NCBI GenBank assembly: GCA_041163745.1 | Contig: JBEAQU010000033.1 | Location: 91,280 to 155,279, forward strand | Length of the DNA stretch: 64,000 bases | Origin: UBA6168 sp041163745 | GTDB lineage: Bacteria; Bacteroidota; Bacteroidia; Chitinophagales; Saprospiraceae | Direction of reading: 5' to 3' | Shown: positions 8,785 through 17,594 of the stretch, piece after piece | Position numbering within the stretch: position 1 is the first letter of the stretch | How the letters are laid out: the number at the start of each line of letters is the position of its first letter | The notes under the pieces: generated by a model | What the model saw: the letters and a program-made list of their open reading frames with translations, nothing else | Told to the model about the DNA's origin: nothing | Databases searched by the model: none | Program-made: the position numbers and the translations under genes

Positions 8785-9166
8785 ACTGTGCCACTCCCCG
8801 CCGCTGATGCGTGGGGGGTATCTCCTCCATCCGATTGAAAAAACAACACCCGGCCCGGCACCACGCCGGATGCGTCCCCGCCGCAGGTGCCAAGCAATGG
8901 GGTCGCCCGCCACCCCGACGCTCGCCGCGAAACATTGGAAGACATTCCCCTGACATCGTGCCATCCACCCGAACCCCCATTCCCGCTCACCGCAAACGGT
9001 TAGCGGATCCTGTCGCCTAAAAAGCGTGACACTGACAGAAGCCCTCCCGCCGAAACGGTGAGCGGCACCACATCCACCCACCCGCAAAGCGCACCCTGTG
9101 CTTACCGGTGCGGACCGCATCCCGGCACCATTCACCACCTTTGCCCCGACAGCCCCCGTAAACGCA
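8785..9166. other. Non-coding gap between the PLP enzyme gene and the polysaccharide locus
   Basis: About 380 GC-rich bases. A weak GC hairpin follows the gene near 8797-8817. The overlapping short frames on both strands look random. No promoter element or RNA gene was seen. Confidence 0.4.
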
Positions 9167-9203
9167 AAAAGCGCCCGGGAACCAGTTGTTCCCGGGCGCT
9201 TTT
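9167..9203 (-). terminator. Strong hairpin terminator, probably bidirectional
   Basis: A perfect 16-base stem (AAAAGCGCCCGGGAAC and its complement) with the 5-base loop CAGTT. On the minus strand the stem ends in five Ts, and it lies 57 bases after the stop of the glycosyltransferase at 9260. On the plus strand it ends in four Ts. It marks the downstream boundary of the polysaccharide locus. Confidence 0.85.
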
Positions 9204-9259
9204 CGAGCCACCTTCGCATAGCCAACCGCTTGCGACATCTGTTCCACCCTGCCCTTTCC

Positions 9260-10030
9260 CTAAGAAAGGAAGGCGGCCTTGTTCAATCGAATGTATTGCG
9301 CAATCTTACGCAACGGTTTCAAAAAAGTGGTGTACACACGTGGCTTCAACTTGTTCTTTTTCCAAGCCAGCCGATCCTCCAGGTTTGCAATCAGCCTGTT
9401 CTCCAGCCAACGGTTGCCAGCACCTCCGATACGCATCTTCACCATACAGAAAGGGATGTAGTGCGTGGATATGTGATGCCGATACAACAAACGGAGAATC
9501 AATTCATAATCGCCTGCAAAACGGAAGGTGGGATCGAATACGCCGTGCTTTTCGAACGCAGCACGCTTCACAAAGAAAGTGGGATGCGGCGGCATCCATC
9601 CGTTCAGGAAATTACGCTGCGTGAATTTGCCCGCCCGCCAGAAACGGATGATGTCGTTCGTATCCTCCTCATTGACGTAACATAGGTCTCCGTAAACGGA
9701 ATCCACATCATTGTCCTTGAACGCCTGCGCAACCCGCTCCAACACCCTGGATCCCACATAAGCGTCGTCGGCGTTGAGAAATCCGATGACATCACCGGTC
9801 GCACTCCGGATTCCCTTGTTCATCGCATCATAAATGCCGTAATCCGGCTCGATGATCACCTTGGAGATGCGGTCGCTGTATCGTTGAATTATTTGCGGCG
9901 TGCTGTCCTTGGAGGCACCGTCCACCACGATGTATTCAATATCGCGGTAGCTTTGGTTCAGCACACATTGGATGGTCTCCTCGATGGTTCGCTCACTGTT
10001 GTAGCTGACAGTAATGATAGATATTTTCAT
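9260..10030 (-). CDS. Glycosyltransferase family 2
   Basis: 256 residues from the ATG at 10030 (MKISIITVSYN), which is the conserved family start; the open frame continues 30 codons upstream without resemblance. GT-A fold: nucleotide-binding VVDGASKDST, then the DxD-like NADD in FLNADDAYVG that holds the metal and nucleotide-sugar. The segment GWMPPHPTFFVKR and the FAGDYEL motif are typical of WcaA-like transferases that add single sugars to lipid-linked glycans in the cytoplasm. It is transcribed alone from a promoter 220 bases upstream and closed by the terminator at 9167-9203. Base composition is less GC-rich than the rest of the locus, hinting at separate acquisition. Confidence 0.9.
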   Translation of the reverse strand: MKISIITVSYNSERTIEETIQCVLNQSYRDIEYIVVDGASKDSTPQIIQRYSDRISKVIIEPDYGIYDAMNKGIRSATGDVIGFLNADDAYVGSRVLERVAQAFKDNDVDSVYGDLCYVNEEDTNDIIRFWRAGKFTQRNFLNGWMPPHPTFFVKRAAFEKHGVFDPTFRFAGDYELILRLLYRHHISTHYIPFCMVKMRIGGAGNRWLENRLIANLEDRLAWKKNKLKPRVYTTFLKPLRKIAQYIRLNKAAFLS

Positions 10031-10249
10031 AACGCATTCAAGGGGTTGCTTCGAAATTTCCAATTCGAATCTTCCAATGAAAGGTAGTTCTTTCAGTAGA
10101 TGACCACTGGAGAACCCCATTATTGTCTGTTATGGGAAAAATATTCATACGGATCGCTCCAGACTTTGGTTATGGACGCAAGTTGTGTAAATCGGTGAGG
10201 GAGACAGGGGGCCAGGTGTGACAAGAACAGCTGATTTCAATACAATTCA

Positions 10250-10257
10250 CAAATATA
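10250..10257 (-). promoter_or_regulatory. Candidate -7 element (TATATTTG) for the last glycosyltransferase
   Basis: TATATTTG on the minus strand matches TAnnTTTG in an AT-rich segment. A TTTTC lies about 18 bases upstream. It predicts a leader of roughly 210 bases before the ATG at 10030, unusually long for a single gene. Confidence 0.5.
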
Positions 10258-10828
10258 AAGGAGTTTCAACGATTTGAAAAGACACCGGCCCGAAAATATA
10301 TATGATGAATTAAATTTATATCAAAAAAATTTTAAGTCTCGACACTTACGGTCATACGCACAATGCTTCCAACATCCCATCGGATGAGGCTCCCAGTCCG
10401 TACGACGGAGCGGTACGCCGACGGATGTCGGAAGATTGTGTGTCTTGGCATCCTGGCCATGGCCCTGACACCGGGTGAGGTCATGCGTTTGCATGATAGC
10501 TTTCTCAAAGAGCATCCGGCTCGATGACCGGACAGATACGACCTTGCATATGGCCGGCACAATTCATTTGACTGGTCGGCGGCTCCGAGTTTGCACTTTC
10601 GGATTACCGGCAGCCGCTGTCTTGCCGGTAGTAAACGAGCGGATGTCCGAAGCCTGGTCAGCACCTTGCGGCGACCCGACGAAGCGATGGAACCGAAAAG
10701 TACGCCACGGCATCTGTTCCAATATCGGTACAATCCCTGTCACTCCTTACGGCGGCTTTCCGGGATGAGGACAGCCTCCCTGCTTTCAAGGCGCTGTTCC
10801 CGGTTTGCCAAGCATGCCAAGCCGCCGC
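10258..10828. other. Non-coding gap between the second carbamoyltransferase and the last glycosyltransferase
   Basis: The segment 10230-10345 is strongly AT-rich; the rest is GC-rich. A hairpin with an 8-base stem (TACCGGCA/TGCCGGTA, 10605-10630) lies within it. Minus-strand frames of 79 and 133 codons are arginine-rich, with no family resemblance. The stretch may be remnant DNA from past gene exchange; nothing could be identified. Confidence 0.4.
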
Positions 10829-12562
10829 TTATCTGCTGATGACGAAATTCTCCAGCACCAACATGTCCATGTTCGTGCGAAGGAAACATTCCAGGGCATG
10901 CTCCGGGGAGTTGACGATCGGCTCGTTCTCGTTGAAGGAGGTGTTGAGCAGCATCGGCACCCCGGTCTTGCCGTGGAATGCGGAAATCAACTGATAGTAC
11001 CGCGGGGAATCATGCCGGTCCACCGTCTGCAGACGGCCTGTACCGTCCACATGCGTCACCGCCGGAATCGAAGCCCGTTTTTCCTCCCGGATACGGAAGA
11101 CTTTCTCCATATACGGAACGTCATCCACCTGCTCGAAATATTCGCTCGTGTGGTCCTTGAGGATGGAAGGAGCGAACGGCCGGAAGCTTTCCCTTCGTTT
11201 GATTTTGCTGTTCAACAGGTCCTTCGCGTCGTGCCGTCTTGGGTCCGCAATGATCGACCGGTTTCCCAGCGCCCGGGGTCCGAACTCCGCCCTTCCCTGG
11301 AACCAACCCACCACATTTCCGTTTGCCAGACGGTCCGCCACATGCTCGAACAGGGCTTCGTCGGGCAACTGTCGGACACTGTACTCCAGGTTACGGGAAG
11401 CCAGGTATTGTGCGATCTGCTCGTTGCTGAAGCAACTGCCGGTGTAGGCCATGTTCCTGTAGGGAGCCCTCGGATTACCCTGCGTCTGATGATAATGGTA
11501 CAACGCCGCACCGACGGATGTTCCTCCGTCATGACCCGCAGGCGGGACGAACAGACGCTCGAACGAAGTGTTGGCAACCACCTTCCCGTTGGCAACGGAA
11601 TTTTGGGCAACCCCACCCGTGATGCACAGGTTCTTCAACCCGGTCTTGCGGAAGAGGTCCTCCGCCAAATGGAAGATGACTTCCTCGGTCACCCGCTGTA
11701 CGGAAGCGGCCAGGTCACGATGGTATTCCGTGAGCGGCTCGTTTTTCTGCCGTGCCGGACCGAACTTCCGGACCAAATAGTCCGAAAACATGGGTTTGAT
11801 GGCAGGAATGCCACCCTCCAGGGACATCCAGTCCCCCGTGCCGATTCTGGTGAAATACCGCGTATTGAGCTCGAACAATCCGTTGGCTTTCAATCTGATC
11901 ACGTCGCGAACCTTATCCACCAGACTGGGCTTTCCATAGGGCGAAAGCCCCATGACCTTGTATTCGTCCCCATAGTGGGGAAAACCCAGGTACTGGGTGA
12001 ATGCGGTGTAGAAATATCCCACGGAGTGTGGGTAGGAAACACTGTCGACCGCGGTGATCCTGCTACCTTTACCTACCGCCCGCATCGTGGAGGTGAAATC
12101 GCCCATACCATCCAAGGACAACAGGGCGCTTTCCTCGAATGGCGAGATGTAAAAGGCGCTGGCCAGGTGGCAGTGATGGTGTTCCACAAAATGAAGCGAT
12201 GCCTTCAGTTTGCCGGGGTCGAGACCAAGACCACGCGCCAGGTCCGTACGGATGGCATGCACGTCACCGATATGGCCGGCCTTTCGCAGCACCGCCTTCC
12301 ATGCGGAAGGATGCTTGAGCGTATGCAGGATCTTCCGGCCGGTCTTGGCCTTAGGGTCCCGGGATATGGTGATGGCGTCCACTGCCTCCAACCCGATGCC
12401 GGCTTCTTCCAAACAGAAACGAACGGCTTCTACCGGAAGGCCTGCCCAATGCTTGACCCGCCTGAGCCGTTCCTCCTCCGTGGCCGCAACCAACTGGCCG
12501 TCCCGATACAAACAAGCCGATGCGTCGCCGTGATAAGCGTTCACCCCTAAGATGTAATTCAT
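10829..12562 (-). CDS. Carbamoyltransferase (NodU/CmcH/SxtI-type), second copy
   Basis: 577 residues. Enzymes of this family make carbamoyl-adenylate from carbamoyl phosphate and ATP and pass the carbamoyl group to a hydroxyl, typically of a sugar. The N-terminal Kae1/TsaD-like domain starts ILGVNAYHGDASACLY, carries the metal-binding histidine cluster VEHHHCHLASAFY and the LSLDGMGDF motif, and continues with GGVAQNSVANGK. The C-terminal domain has the characteristic WFQGRAEFGPRALGNRSI and LLNTSFNENEPIV. The start overlaps the preceding glycosyltransferase stop (ATGA). Only moderately similar to the copy at 19754-21616, so it probably modifies another sugar or position. Confidence 0.94.
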   Translation of the reverse strand: MNYILGVNAYHGDASACLYRDGQLVAATEEERLRRVKHWAGLPVEAVRFCLEEAGIGLEAVDAITISRDPKAKTGRKILHTLKHPSAWKAVLRKAGHIGDVHAIRTDLARGLGLDPGKLKASLHFVEHHHCHLASAFYISPFEESALLSLDGMGDFTSTMRAVGKGSRITAVDSVSYPHSVGYFYTAFTQYLGFPHYGDEYKVMGLSPYGKPSLVDKVRDVIRLKANGLFELNTRYFTRIGTGDWMSLEGGIPAIKPMFSDYLVRKFGPARQKNEPLTEYHRDLAASVQRVTEEVIFHLAEDLFRKTGLKNLCITGGVAQNSVANGKVVANTSFERLFVPPAGHDGGTSVGAALYHYHQTQGNPRAPYRNMAYTGSCFSNEQIAQYLASRNLEYSVRQLPDEALFEHVADRLANGNVVGWFQGRAEFGPRALGNRSIIADPRRHDAKDLLNSKIKRRESFRPFAPSILKDHTSEYFEQVDDVPYMEKVFRIREEKRASIPAVTHVDGTGRLQTVDRHDSPRYYQLISAFHGKTGVPMLLNTSFNENEPIVNSPEHALECFLRTNMDMLVLENFVISR

Positions 12563-13458
12563 AATTGTCCTTTTTGGAATTCTTCAATCTTTATGTCAAC
12601 AACCAGCCTGTACCAAAAGGCTTGCAAGACATGGAACACAAATCCCTGCCTTCCGTCCAGGAAACCGAGCAGAATGAAATACCGCCAACAGAAATACAAC
12701 AACGGCCGCACGAACAGCGGAAGCTCCCACCATACTTTTTTCAGGTAGGCGACCCGTTGGTCCGGACTCCCGAACAAAGCCGGCCGAACCGTCTGTCCAC
12801 GCTTGCCAGCCCGTCGCTCCACTTCTTCCCTCGCATGCAGGACACTGTACCGGTTGTGCTTTTCTATCCAGAACCCTATCTGGTTCTCCTTCAGGTTTTC
12901 CTCCAGCAGGTATCCACGCTTCCAAACCTGGGTCCTGCCTTCCACCACAAACCGGTGGTCCATATTCTCTTCCAGGTCTGAATAACCGTTTCCCGTACGG
13001 AACATTTTCAACAGGTATTTGGGGAAATATCCGCCGTGCCGTATCCAGGCTCCTTTGAAAAAGTTCTTGCGGTTGAAGTAAATTCCACAGACCTCCGGCG
13101 GGATCTCCCGGTCCCGGAAATTCCGCAACAACTCGAACAGCTCCGCACTGACGACATGGTCCGCATCCAGTCCGATGGTCCATGGGGTGCGGATGTCGAA
13201 ATGCCGCAGCGCATGATCCCACTGTTGCGGATGGTTACGGAATGCATGGGATGCAATAGTTGCGCCATATTGATGCGCAATTTCCAAGGTTCTGTCCGTA
13301 CTGCCCGAATCGAGCACGAAAACCGGCGCCCGCAATCCCTCCAGGGATGCCAACAGGCGGGGCAGATGCTGCTCCTCGTTGTAGGTCAGAACGACGAAGG
13401 AAAAATCCGGCCGGTAGGACTCGTCCGCCGGTGCGGTATCGAATGGTATGGTGTCCAC
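12559..13458 (-). CDS. Glycosyltransferase family 2 (WaaE/KdtX-like)
   Basis: 299 residues with a GTG start at 13458, immediately after the stop of the upstream gene; no ATG lies before the conserved FSFVVLTYNEEQHL. GT-A features: VLDSGSTDRT, then DADHVV as the DxD. The following PPEVCGIYFNRKNFFKGAWIRHGGYFPKYLLKMFR resembles the lipopolysaccharide-core beta-glucosyltransferase (WaaE/LgtF) subgroup. The C-terminus has hydrophobic segments (VRPLLYFCWRYFILLGF) that may hold it at the inner membrane. Overlaps the carbamoyltransferase gene by 4 bases. Confidence 0.88.
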   Translation of the reverse strand: MDTIPFDTAPADESYRPDFSFVVLTYNEEQHLPRLLASLEGLRAPVFVLDSGSTDRTLEIAHQYGATIASHAFRNHPQQWDHALRHFDIRTPWTIGLDADHVVSAELFELLRNFRDREIPPEVCGIYFNRKNFFKGAWIRHGGYFPKYLLKMFRTGNGYSDLEENMDHRFVVEGRTQVWKRGYLLEENLKENQIGFWIEKHNRYSVLHAREEVERRAGKRGQTVRPALFGSPDQRVAYLKKVWWELPLFVRPLLYFCWRYFILLGFLDGRQGFVFHVLQAFWYRLVVDIKIEEFQKGQL

Positions 13459-14616
13459 TTACTTTCGTTTGGTTCTGCGCTGATCGTAGGCGCCCAGGTA
13501 CTGCTGTACCAATACCCTGGGCGAATATTGCCGCTTCACGACATCCTTGGCGTAGGTCCGTATCTGTGCCAGCCGCCGCTCGTCCCGAAACGCATCAGAA
13601 AGGGTGGCGGCGATTTCCTCAGGCCTGACACCGCAAACCCATCCCAAGGCATGGGAACTGACATAATCACTGAGCCCCACTTCCTTGGAAACCATGACAG
13701 GTGTTCCGCTTGACAGGGCTTCTATCACCACATTCGCAAAATTCTCATTGTAGGATGGCAAAACGAACAGATCCGCAGATTGGTACAGACGGAACTTCTC
13801 CTCGCCTTCCACAGCCCCTGTCCAGGAGATGTGGTCGTCCATCCCCTTTTCCCTGGCCATCCCCTGCAACTGTTCCAGATAGGCCGGCTCGCCCGTACCG
13901 GCTATGCTCAACCGAAAGTCGAAATCGACGGTAGACAAGGCTTCCAGCAGGCTCTCCAGGTTTTTCTTGGGGTGTATCCTGGACAGGAACACCAGGTGAA
14001 AGGGATTTCCCGCGCGTTGCTCCGGCTCCGCCGCAGAAAGGCCCGGTGCCAGGTCCTCCTGCAACTGAATCAGGTTAGGCAACACGAAGTGGTCTTCGGC
14101 AAGTCCGGCGGTCTCCTTTTCCTCCGCCACGGATGTCAGGTGAAAGGCGGTACGACGCAACAGAAACCCGCCCAAAACATCATGGAACAGACGCTTGGCC
14201 GCTGAGTTGCGCTTGACGAAGGAAAAGTCGCTCATCATGCCCCTGGGTGACAGGATAGGCCGTATGCCCTTGACCCAACAGATCAGCGTGCAGGCAATGA
14301 CGGGTATGTTCCACCAGGAATGGATGTGGATGATGTCGTACTTGCCCGCATCGCGCCACAACTGGCCCATGAGACCGGGGGAAAGATGGGAGTGCCCCCG
14401 CGTCAGTCGCTTGTGGTAATAGACAGTGACGCCGTCCACGTCCTGCGGAACACCCGGCGGGACAGGCAACTCCTCGTTCCCGTTCGCCGTCGTGGCCAAT
14501 ACCGTCACCTGCTGCCCGGACCGCGCCAGTTGCTCACATAACAAACTGACCGAAAACACCGGCCCGCCATATAGATAGGCCGGCTTGTACGTGGGAATGA
14601 TGTGCAATATGTTCAT
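13459..14616 (-). CDS. Glycosyltransferase family 4
   Basis: 385 residues, GT-B fold. N-terminus MNILHIIPTYKPAYLYGGPVF with the glycine-rich acceptor loop; HIHSWWNIP and the LSPRGMMSDF segments are typical of WcaL/RfaB-like transferases. The C-terminal donor domain has the E-x7-E-type motif in SYNENFANVVIEALSSGTPV. It is the first gene of the three-gene unit transcribed from the candidate promoter at 14916-14923, with a leader of about 290 bases. Confidence 0.92.
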   Translation of the reverse strand: MNILHIIPTYKPAYLYGGPVFSVSLLCEQLARSGQQVTVLATTANGNEELPVPPGVPQDVDGVTVYYHKRLTRGHSHLSPGLMGQLWRDAGKYDIIHIHSWWNIPVIACTLICWVKGIRPILSPRGMMSDFSFVKRNSAAKRLFHDVLGGFLLRRTAFHLTSVAEEKETAGLAEDHFVLPNLIQLQEDLAPGLSAAEPEQRAGNPFHLVFLSRIHPKKNLESLLEALSTVDFDFRLSIAGTGEPAYLEQLQGMAREKGMDDHISWTGAVEGEEKFRLYQSADLFVLPSYNENFANVVIEALSSGTPVMVSKEVGLSDYVSSHALGWVCGVRPEEIAATLSDAFRDERRLAQIRTYAKDVVKRQYSPRVLVQQYLGAYDQRRTKRK

Positions 14617-15103
14617 GTGGTCTGATCTTAAGCGTACTGTTTAGCTGCGCCGACTACCGCCGTCCTCCGCTCCGGTAACGTTCGAAGACTATACCCTCGC
14701 ACGCAGGATCGCACGGCTCTCGACCGCACGGCAGGTCGGCCGCTGCCGACCGCTACGTACGGATTCCGCCTGTCGCTTTGTGTAGACCTTTGTTGTGGGA
14801 ATGAGGCAGGTAGGATGAGCTAGGTGCGGATGGTTGTCTTCGTCCATGTCCGATCCGTCCATACCCGCTGCTGACACACCGTCGCCCTGAGCGGCCAACG
14901 GTTTTTCTTGCAATTCAAATATACATTATTTTTATATGAATTGAACTGAAATTTAATTTTTTATTTTAATCCTGCCTTCCCCAATCTTATTTTTCCCCAA
15001 GCGGAGAAAAAGGTGACGACCGATCCGATACCATGCCGCACCTTACCGCCTGAACAGGAAGCACGACCTCATGTCCGTACCCGGTATGGGTTGACAGCGG
15101 GCA
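14617..15103 (-). other. Long untranslated leader and intergenic region
   Basis: The part 14617-14909 would be the leader of the downstream three-gene transcript; it holds a small hairpin (GGTCGG/CCGACC near 14731-14748). The part 14905-14990 is extremely AT-rich. An imperfect T5-C4/A5 hairpin at 14990-15011 lacks a following T-run. A 74-codon frame across the leader has no family features. Confidence 0.4.
14916..14923 (-). promoter_or_regulatory. Candidate -7 element (TATATTTG) for the 14616-10829 unit
   Basis: A perfect TAnnTTTG match on the minus strand inside an AT-rich block about 85 bases long, preceded by a T-rich but not canonical -33 region. It would drive the glycosyltransferase, glycosyltransferase and carbamoyltransferase genes separately from the main locus. 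Confidence 0.55.
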
Positions 15104-15463
15104 TTACCAGGCATTGTCCAGATCCCTGGCCGCATAGGCGTGCTCCCGAACGGTCCAATATGTTTCCTTCCGGCGCTTCAGCTGCAAGGTGTCCTTGGTG
15201 GTGAGCCGCGCCAACAAAGCGATTGGAAACAGGAATACATAGAACACCAGGGTCAGTATCACTTTTGACATGACCCAGCCCATTCCTTCCGCCAGCTTGT
15301 ACCACGCCCAATCCAGCCAATAAGCCAATTTCGGGAGGAAGGCGCCAACGATCCCGATGCCTGCCGCTACCGGAATGAGGGTGTCCACCCGGTATATCCA
15401 CCAACATACCAGAAGGCCTGTCATGATGACGAGGCAGGTGTCTTTGATTTTTGCTTTGTCCAT
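15104..15463 (-). CDS. SxtJ-family small membrane protein
   Basis: 119 residues from the ATG at 15463 (MDKAKIKDTCLVIMTGLL). Three hydrophobic segments (about 8-26, 30-47, 62-83) make it an inner-membrane protein with a basic C-terminal tail. It resembles the SxtJ family, named after a saxitoxin-cluster gene and often found beside carbamoyltransferases and DUF5989 genes, as here. Its role is unknown; assisting carbamoylation of a membrane-bound glycan is an inference from context. The longer upstream frame (38 more codons) has no membrane features and is ignored. Confidence 0.72.
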   Translation of the reverse strand: MDKAKIKDTCLVIMTGLLVCWWIYRVDTLIPVAAGIGIVGAFLPKLAYWLDWAWYKLAEGMGWVMSKVILTLVFYVFLFPIALLARLTTKDTLQLKRRKETYWTVREHAYAARDLDNAW

Positions 15464-15619
15464 GATTGATAGAGATGTTTTATCCAGGCGCCAGGAAATT
15501 GGCAAGCCTGCTGCCGGTTTTCCTCCCGCATTTGTATCTGGATGAATGATGGGCGGCGGCCGGCCACCAACCATGCCGACGGTGGCCGGCCTGCCACGGT
15601 AAATCTGACTCGCTCGGGG

Positions 15620-15769
15620 TCAGAACAATGTATATATGAACGGCGCCACCGCACTCCCACCGCCGATGACAATCAGGACGCCAATCAACAGCAGGACGAA
15701 GATGATCGGCATGAGCCACCATTTCTTGCGTTCTTTCAGAAATTTCCAAAGGTCAGTTAAGAAATCCAT
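15620..15769 (-). CDS. DUF5989-family small membrane protein
   Basis: 49 residues, short enough to be missed by ordinary ORF cut-offs. It begins MDFLTDLWKFLKERKKWW and continues with one hydrophobic helix (LMPIIFVLLLIGVLIVI) and a glycine-rich turn before a hydrophobic end. The amphipathic basic start followed by a single membrane segment is typical of DUF5989, which accompanies carbamoyltransferases and SxtJ in polysaccharide and toxin clusters. Its neighbours here fit that pattern: SxtJ follows it and a carbamoyltransferase lies four genes upstream. Function unknown. Confidence 0.75.
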   Translation of the reverse strand: MDFLTDLWKFLKERKKWWLMPIIFVLLLIGVLIVIGGGSAVAPFIYTLF

Positions 15770-15936
15770 GTTTCCGATGTTTGGGAAAATGTACGGCCCC
15801 TCCTCCGCTGTCCTCCTACCTCAATGATTCTGCTGGGGTATGATGACTAGCGAGTGGTTTCCGGACAGTTTCCATGGTTTTGCGATGTTTTTAATAATAC
15901 CGGATAGCTTCGTCTACCAGGCTTCGCATGCCGCTT

Positions 15937-15944
15937 CAAATCTA
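15937..15944 (-). promoter_or_regulatory. Possible internal -7 element (TAGATTTG) before DUF5989
   Basis: TAGATTTG on the minus strand lies between the methyltransferase stop and the DUF5989 start, with a TTG about 22 bases upstream. It could give a separate DUF5989-SxtJ transcript with a leader of about 160 bases. Confidence 0.3.
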
Positions 15945-15977
15945 CTGCCGTACCCATTTGGTTGCCAATCATGCGAA

Positions 15978-16757
15978 TCATGCGCCCGGTTGGTTCATCC
16001 GCTTGTTTTTTTGCCCGACAATGATTAAGGAAAGTCCGACGACCTTCCGAAAACAGGGGTCCATACACCGGAACAACGGTACAAACCGGTCGAATAGCCG
16101 GACCGACCCTGGAGGCAGGAGTTTTTTCCGCCTGATGGAACCGGTATAAAGCCAGGCAGCCACACCCACGGCGTTGAAATACTGCCAATGGCGCACCCGC
16201 ATGCCGCTTTTTCCGAACAACCGAACCAATTGGAGGGGGAGATATCTCCGGTAATGGTTCAAATACCGGTCCAATGTGTTGTACAAGCCGGGCAGGGCCG
16301 GCACCAGAATGATAAGTGTCCCGTCTTCCCGGAGGAACTTCCCCGCGTTCCGGACTGCCTGCTCGTCATCCCGGATATGCTCCACGACGTTCAGGGTGAA
16401 GACGGTGTCGAACATGCCGAACAACTTTCCGTATTTCCGGTCGAATGCCGGATCCGCCAGGTCTATCCGCCGCACCCCCCGGAAACCGGGATGCTGACCT
16501 CCGCCGAAAGTATCCGACAGATACCGGCAGTACGCAGCCTGGTAATCGCTCAACAGCAGGGAATGTCCCGCCTCCAGCAGATGCCGGGAAATGTTGCCGG
16601 TCCCACTCCCCAGCTCCAACATCTCCCCCCGGCAGTAAGGCCGGATGGCCTCGTACATCCATGCGGTATAGCGCCTGGCTGGCTCCAGCGTGGACAAGGT
16701 GAAGGCTCCAGCCCTGTCAGTTCCTCCGAACAATGGTTCCATGGGATTCAATGGCAT
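15978..16757 (-). CDS. Class I SAM-dependent methyltransferase
   Basis: 259 residues. The SAM-binding motif I is MLELGSGTGN (46-55), followed by the acidic LLSDYQ and the FDTVFTLNVVEHIRDDEQAV segment seen in UbiG-type methyltransferases. The C-terminal basic and hydrophobic part may contact a membrane-bound acceptor. Directly follows the polyprenyl-phosphate glycosyltransferase gene (12 bases apart), so a sugar or lipid-linked sugar is the likely acceptor; this is inferred from position. MEPLFGGTD at codon 6 is an alternative start. Confidence 0.82.
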   Translation of the reverse strand: MPLNPMEPLFGGTDRAGAFTLSTLEPARRYTAWMYEAIRPYCRGEMLELGSGTGNISRHLLEAGHSLLLSDYQAAYCRYLSDTFGGGQHPGFRGVRRIDLADPAFDRKYGKLFGMFDTVFTLNVVEHIRDDEQAVRNAGKFLREDGTLIILVPALPGLYNTLDRYLNHYRRYLPLQLVRLFGKSGMRVRHWQYFNAVGVAAWLYTGSIRRKKLLPPGSVRLFDRFVPLFRCMDPCFRKVVGLSLIIVGQKNKRMNQPGA

Positions 16758-16769
16758 CCGGGATTGGTC

Positions 16770-17489
16770 TCAGCCTGCTTTGAACAACCCGTATTTCAGG
16801 ATGCAGTAGATTGCCCGGAAGCCATCCCTCCAGTTTATTTTCTTTCCTTCCGCATAGGTTCTGCCATAGTAGGATATGCCGACTTCGTATATTCTGGCTC
16901 CCTTGATGCGGGCTATTTTCGCCGTTACCTCCGGTTCGAAACCGAAGCGGTTCTCCCGTAAGGCGATTCCTTTGAGGATATCCGACCGAATCAGCTTGTA
17001 ACAGGTTTCCATATCGGTCAGGTTCAGGTCGGTGAAAAGGTTGGACAGGAAAGTCAGGAACTTGTTGCCGATGGTGTGCCAAAAGAAGAGCACCCGATGC
17101 GGGTTTCCGCCCATGAACCGGGATCCGTAGACGATGTCGGCATACCCTTTGACCACCGGCTGGAGCAACAGGTTGATTTCCTCCGGATCGTATTCGAAGT
17201 CCGCATCCTGCACGATGGTGTAGGCACCGGCAGCTTTCCGGATACCGGAACGGATGGCGGCACCCTTGCCTTGGTTTTTCTCATGCTTGACATATTGGAT
17301 CGCACCGTCCGGATTGTCCCGCACCACCTCCATGATCTCCTGTTCCGTACGGTCCGTGGAACAGTCGTTTACCACGATGATCTCCTTGTCTATACCATGC
17401 TGAAGCGACAACCGGAGGAGGTTTTGCAAAACCTCCCGGATGGAACGCTCCTCATTGTAGGCTGGGACAACGATACTCAACTTGAACAT
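16770..17489 (-). CDS. Polyprenyl-phosphate glycosyltransferase (DPM1-like GT2)
   Basis: 239 residues from the ATG at 17489 (MFKLSIVVPAYNEERSI). A GT-A enzyme with VVNDCSTDRTEQ, VKHEKNQGKGAAIRSG, the DxD-containing VQDADFEYDPEE and YGSRFMGG, all typical of dolichyl/undecaprenyl-phosphate mannose or glucose synthases. The end, GISYYGRTYAEGKKINWRDG, is also diagnostic. It lacks the two C-terminal membrane helices of ArnC/GtrB forms. It would charge undecaprenyl phosphate with a single sugar that the GT-C enzyme encoded just upstream can use on the periplasmic side. Confidence 0.9.
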   Translation of the reverse strand: MFKLSIVVPAYNEERSIREVLQNLLRLSLQHGIDKEIIVVNDCSTDRTEQEIMEVVRDNPDGAIQYVKHEKNQGKGAAIRSGIRKAAGAYTIVQDADFEYDPEEINLLLQPVVKGYADIVYGSRFMGGNPHRVLFFWHTIGNKFLTFLSNLFTDLNLTDMETCYKLIRSDILKGIALRENRFGFEPEVTAKIARIKGARIYEVGISYYGRTYAEGKKINWRDGFRAIYCILKYGLFKAG

Positions 17490-17594
17490 TTTTCTTTTTT
17501 TAGTCGGTGATAAGCAGGGTGTTCTGCTGACGCGCATGGCTAAGGGATGCCGGCGCGGCGCGTCGGGCGGCCCAGGCCTGTTGCCTTGGGCATC

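Noticed and set aside
10332..10733. Minus-strand frame of 133 codons as a possible gene remnant
   Set aside because: Arginine-rich random-like sequence with no resemblance to any family I know.
10805..12550. Plus-strand open frame of 581 codons opposite the carbamoyltransferase gene
   Set aside because: Antisense shadow produced by GC-rich third positions; no family features, while the minus-strand gene is clear.
14990..15011. T5-C4/A5 hairpin as a terminator after the SxtJ gene
   Set aside because: One mismatch in a short stem, no T-run beyond the stem on the minus strand, and over 90 bases from the stop.
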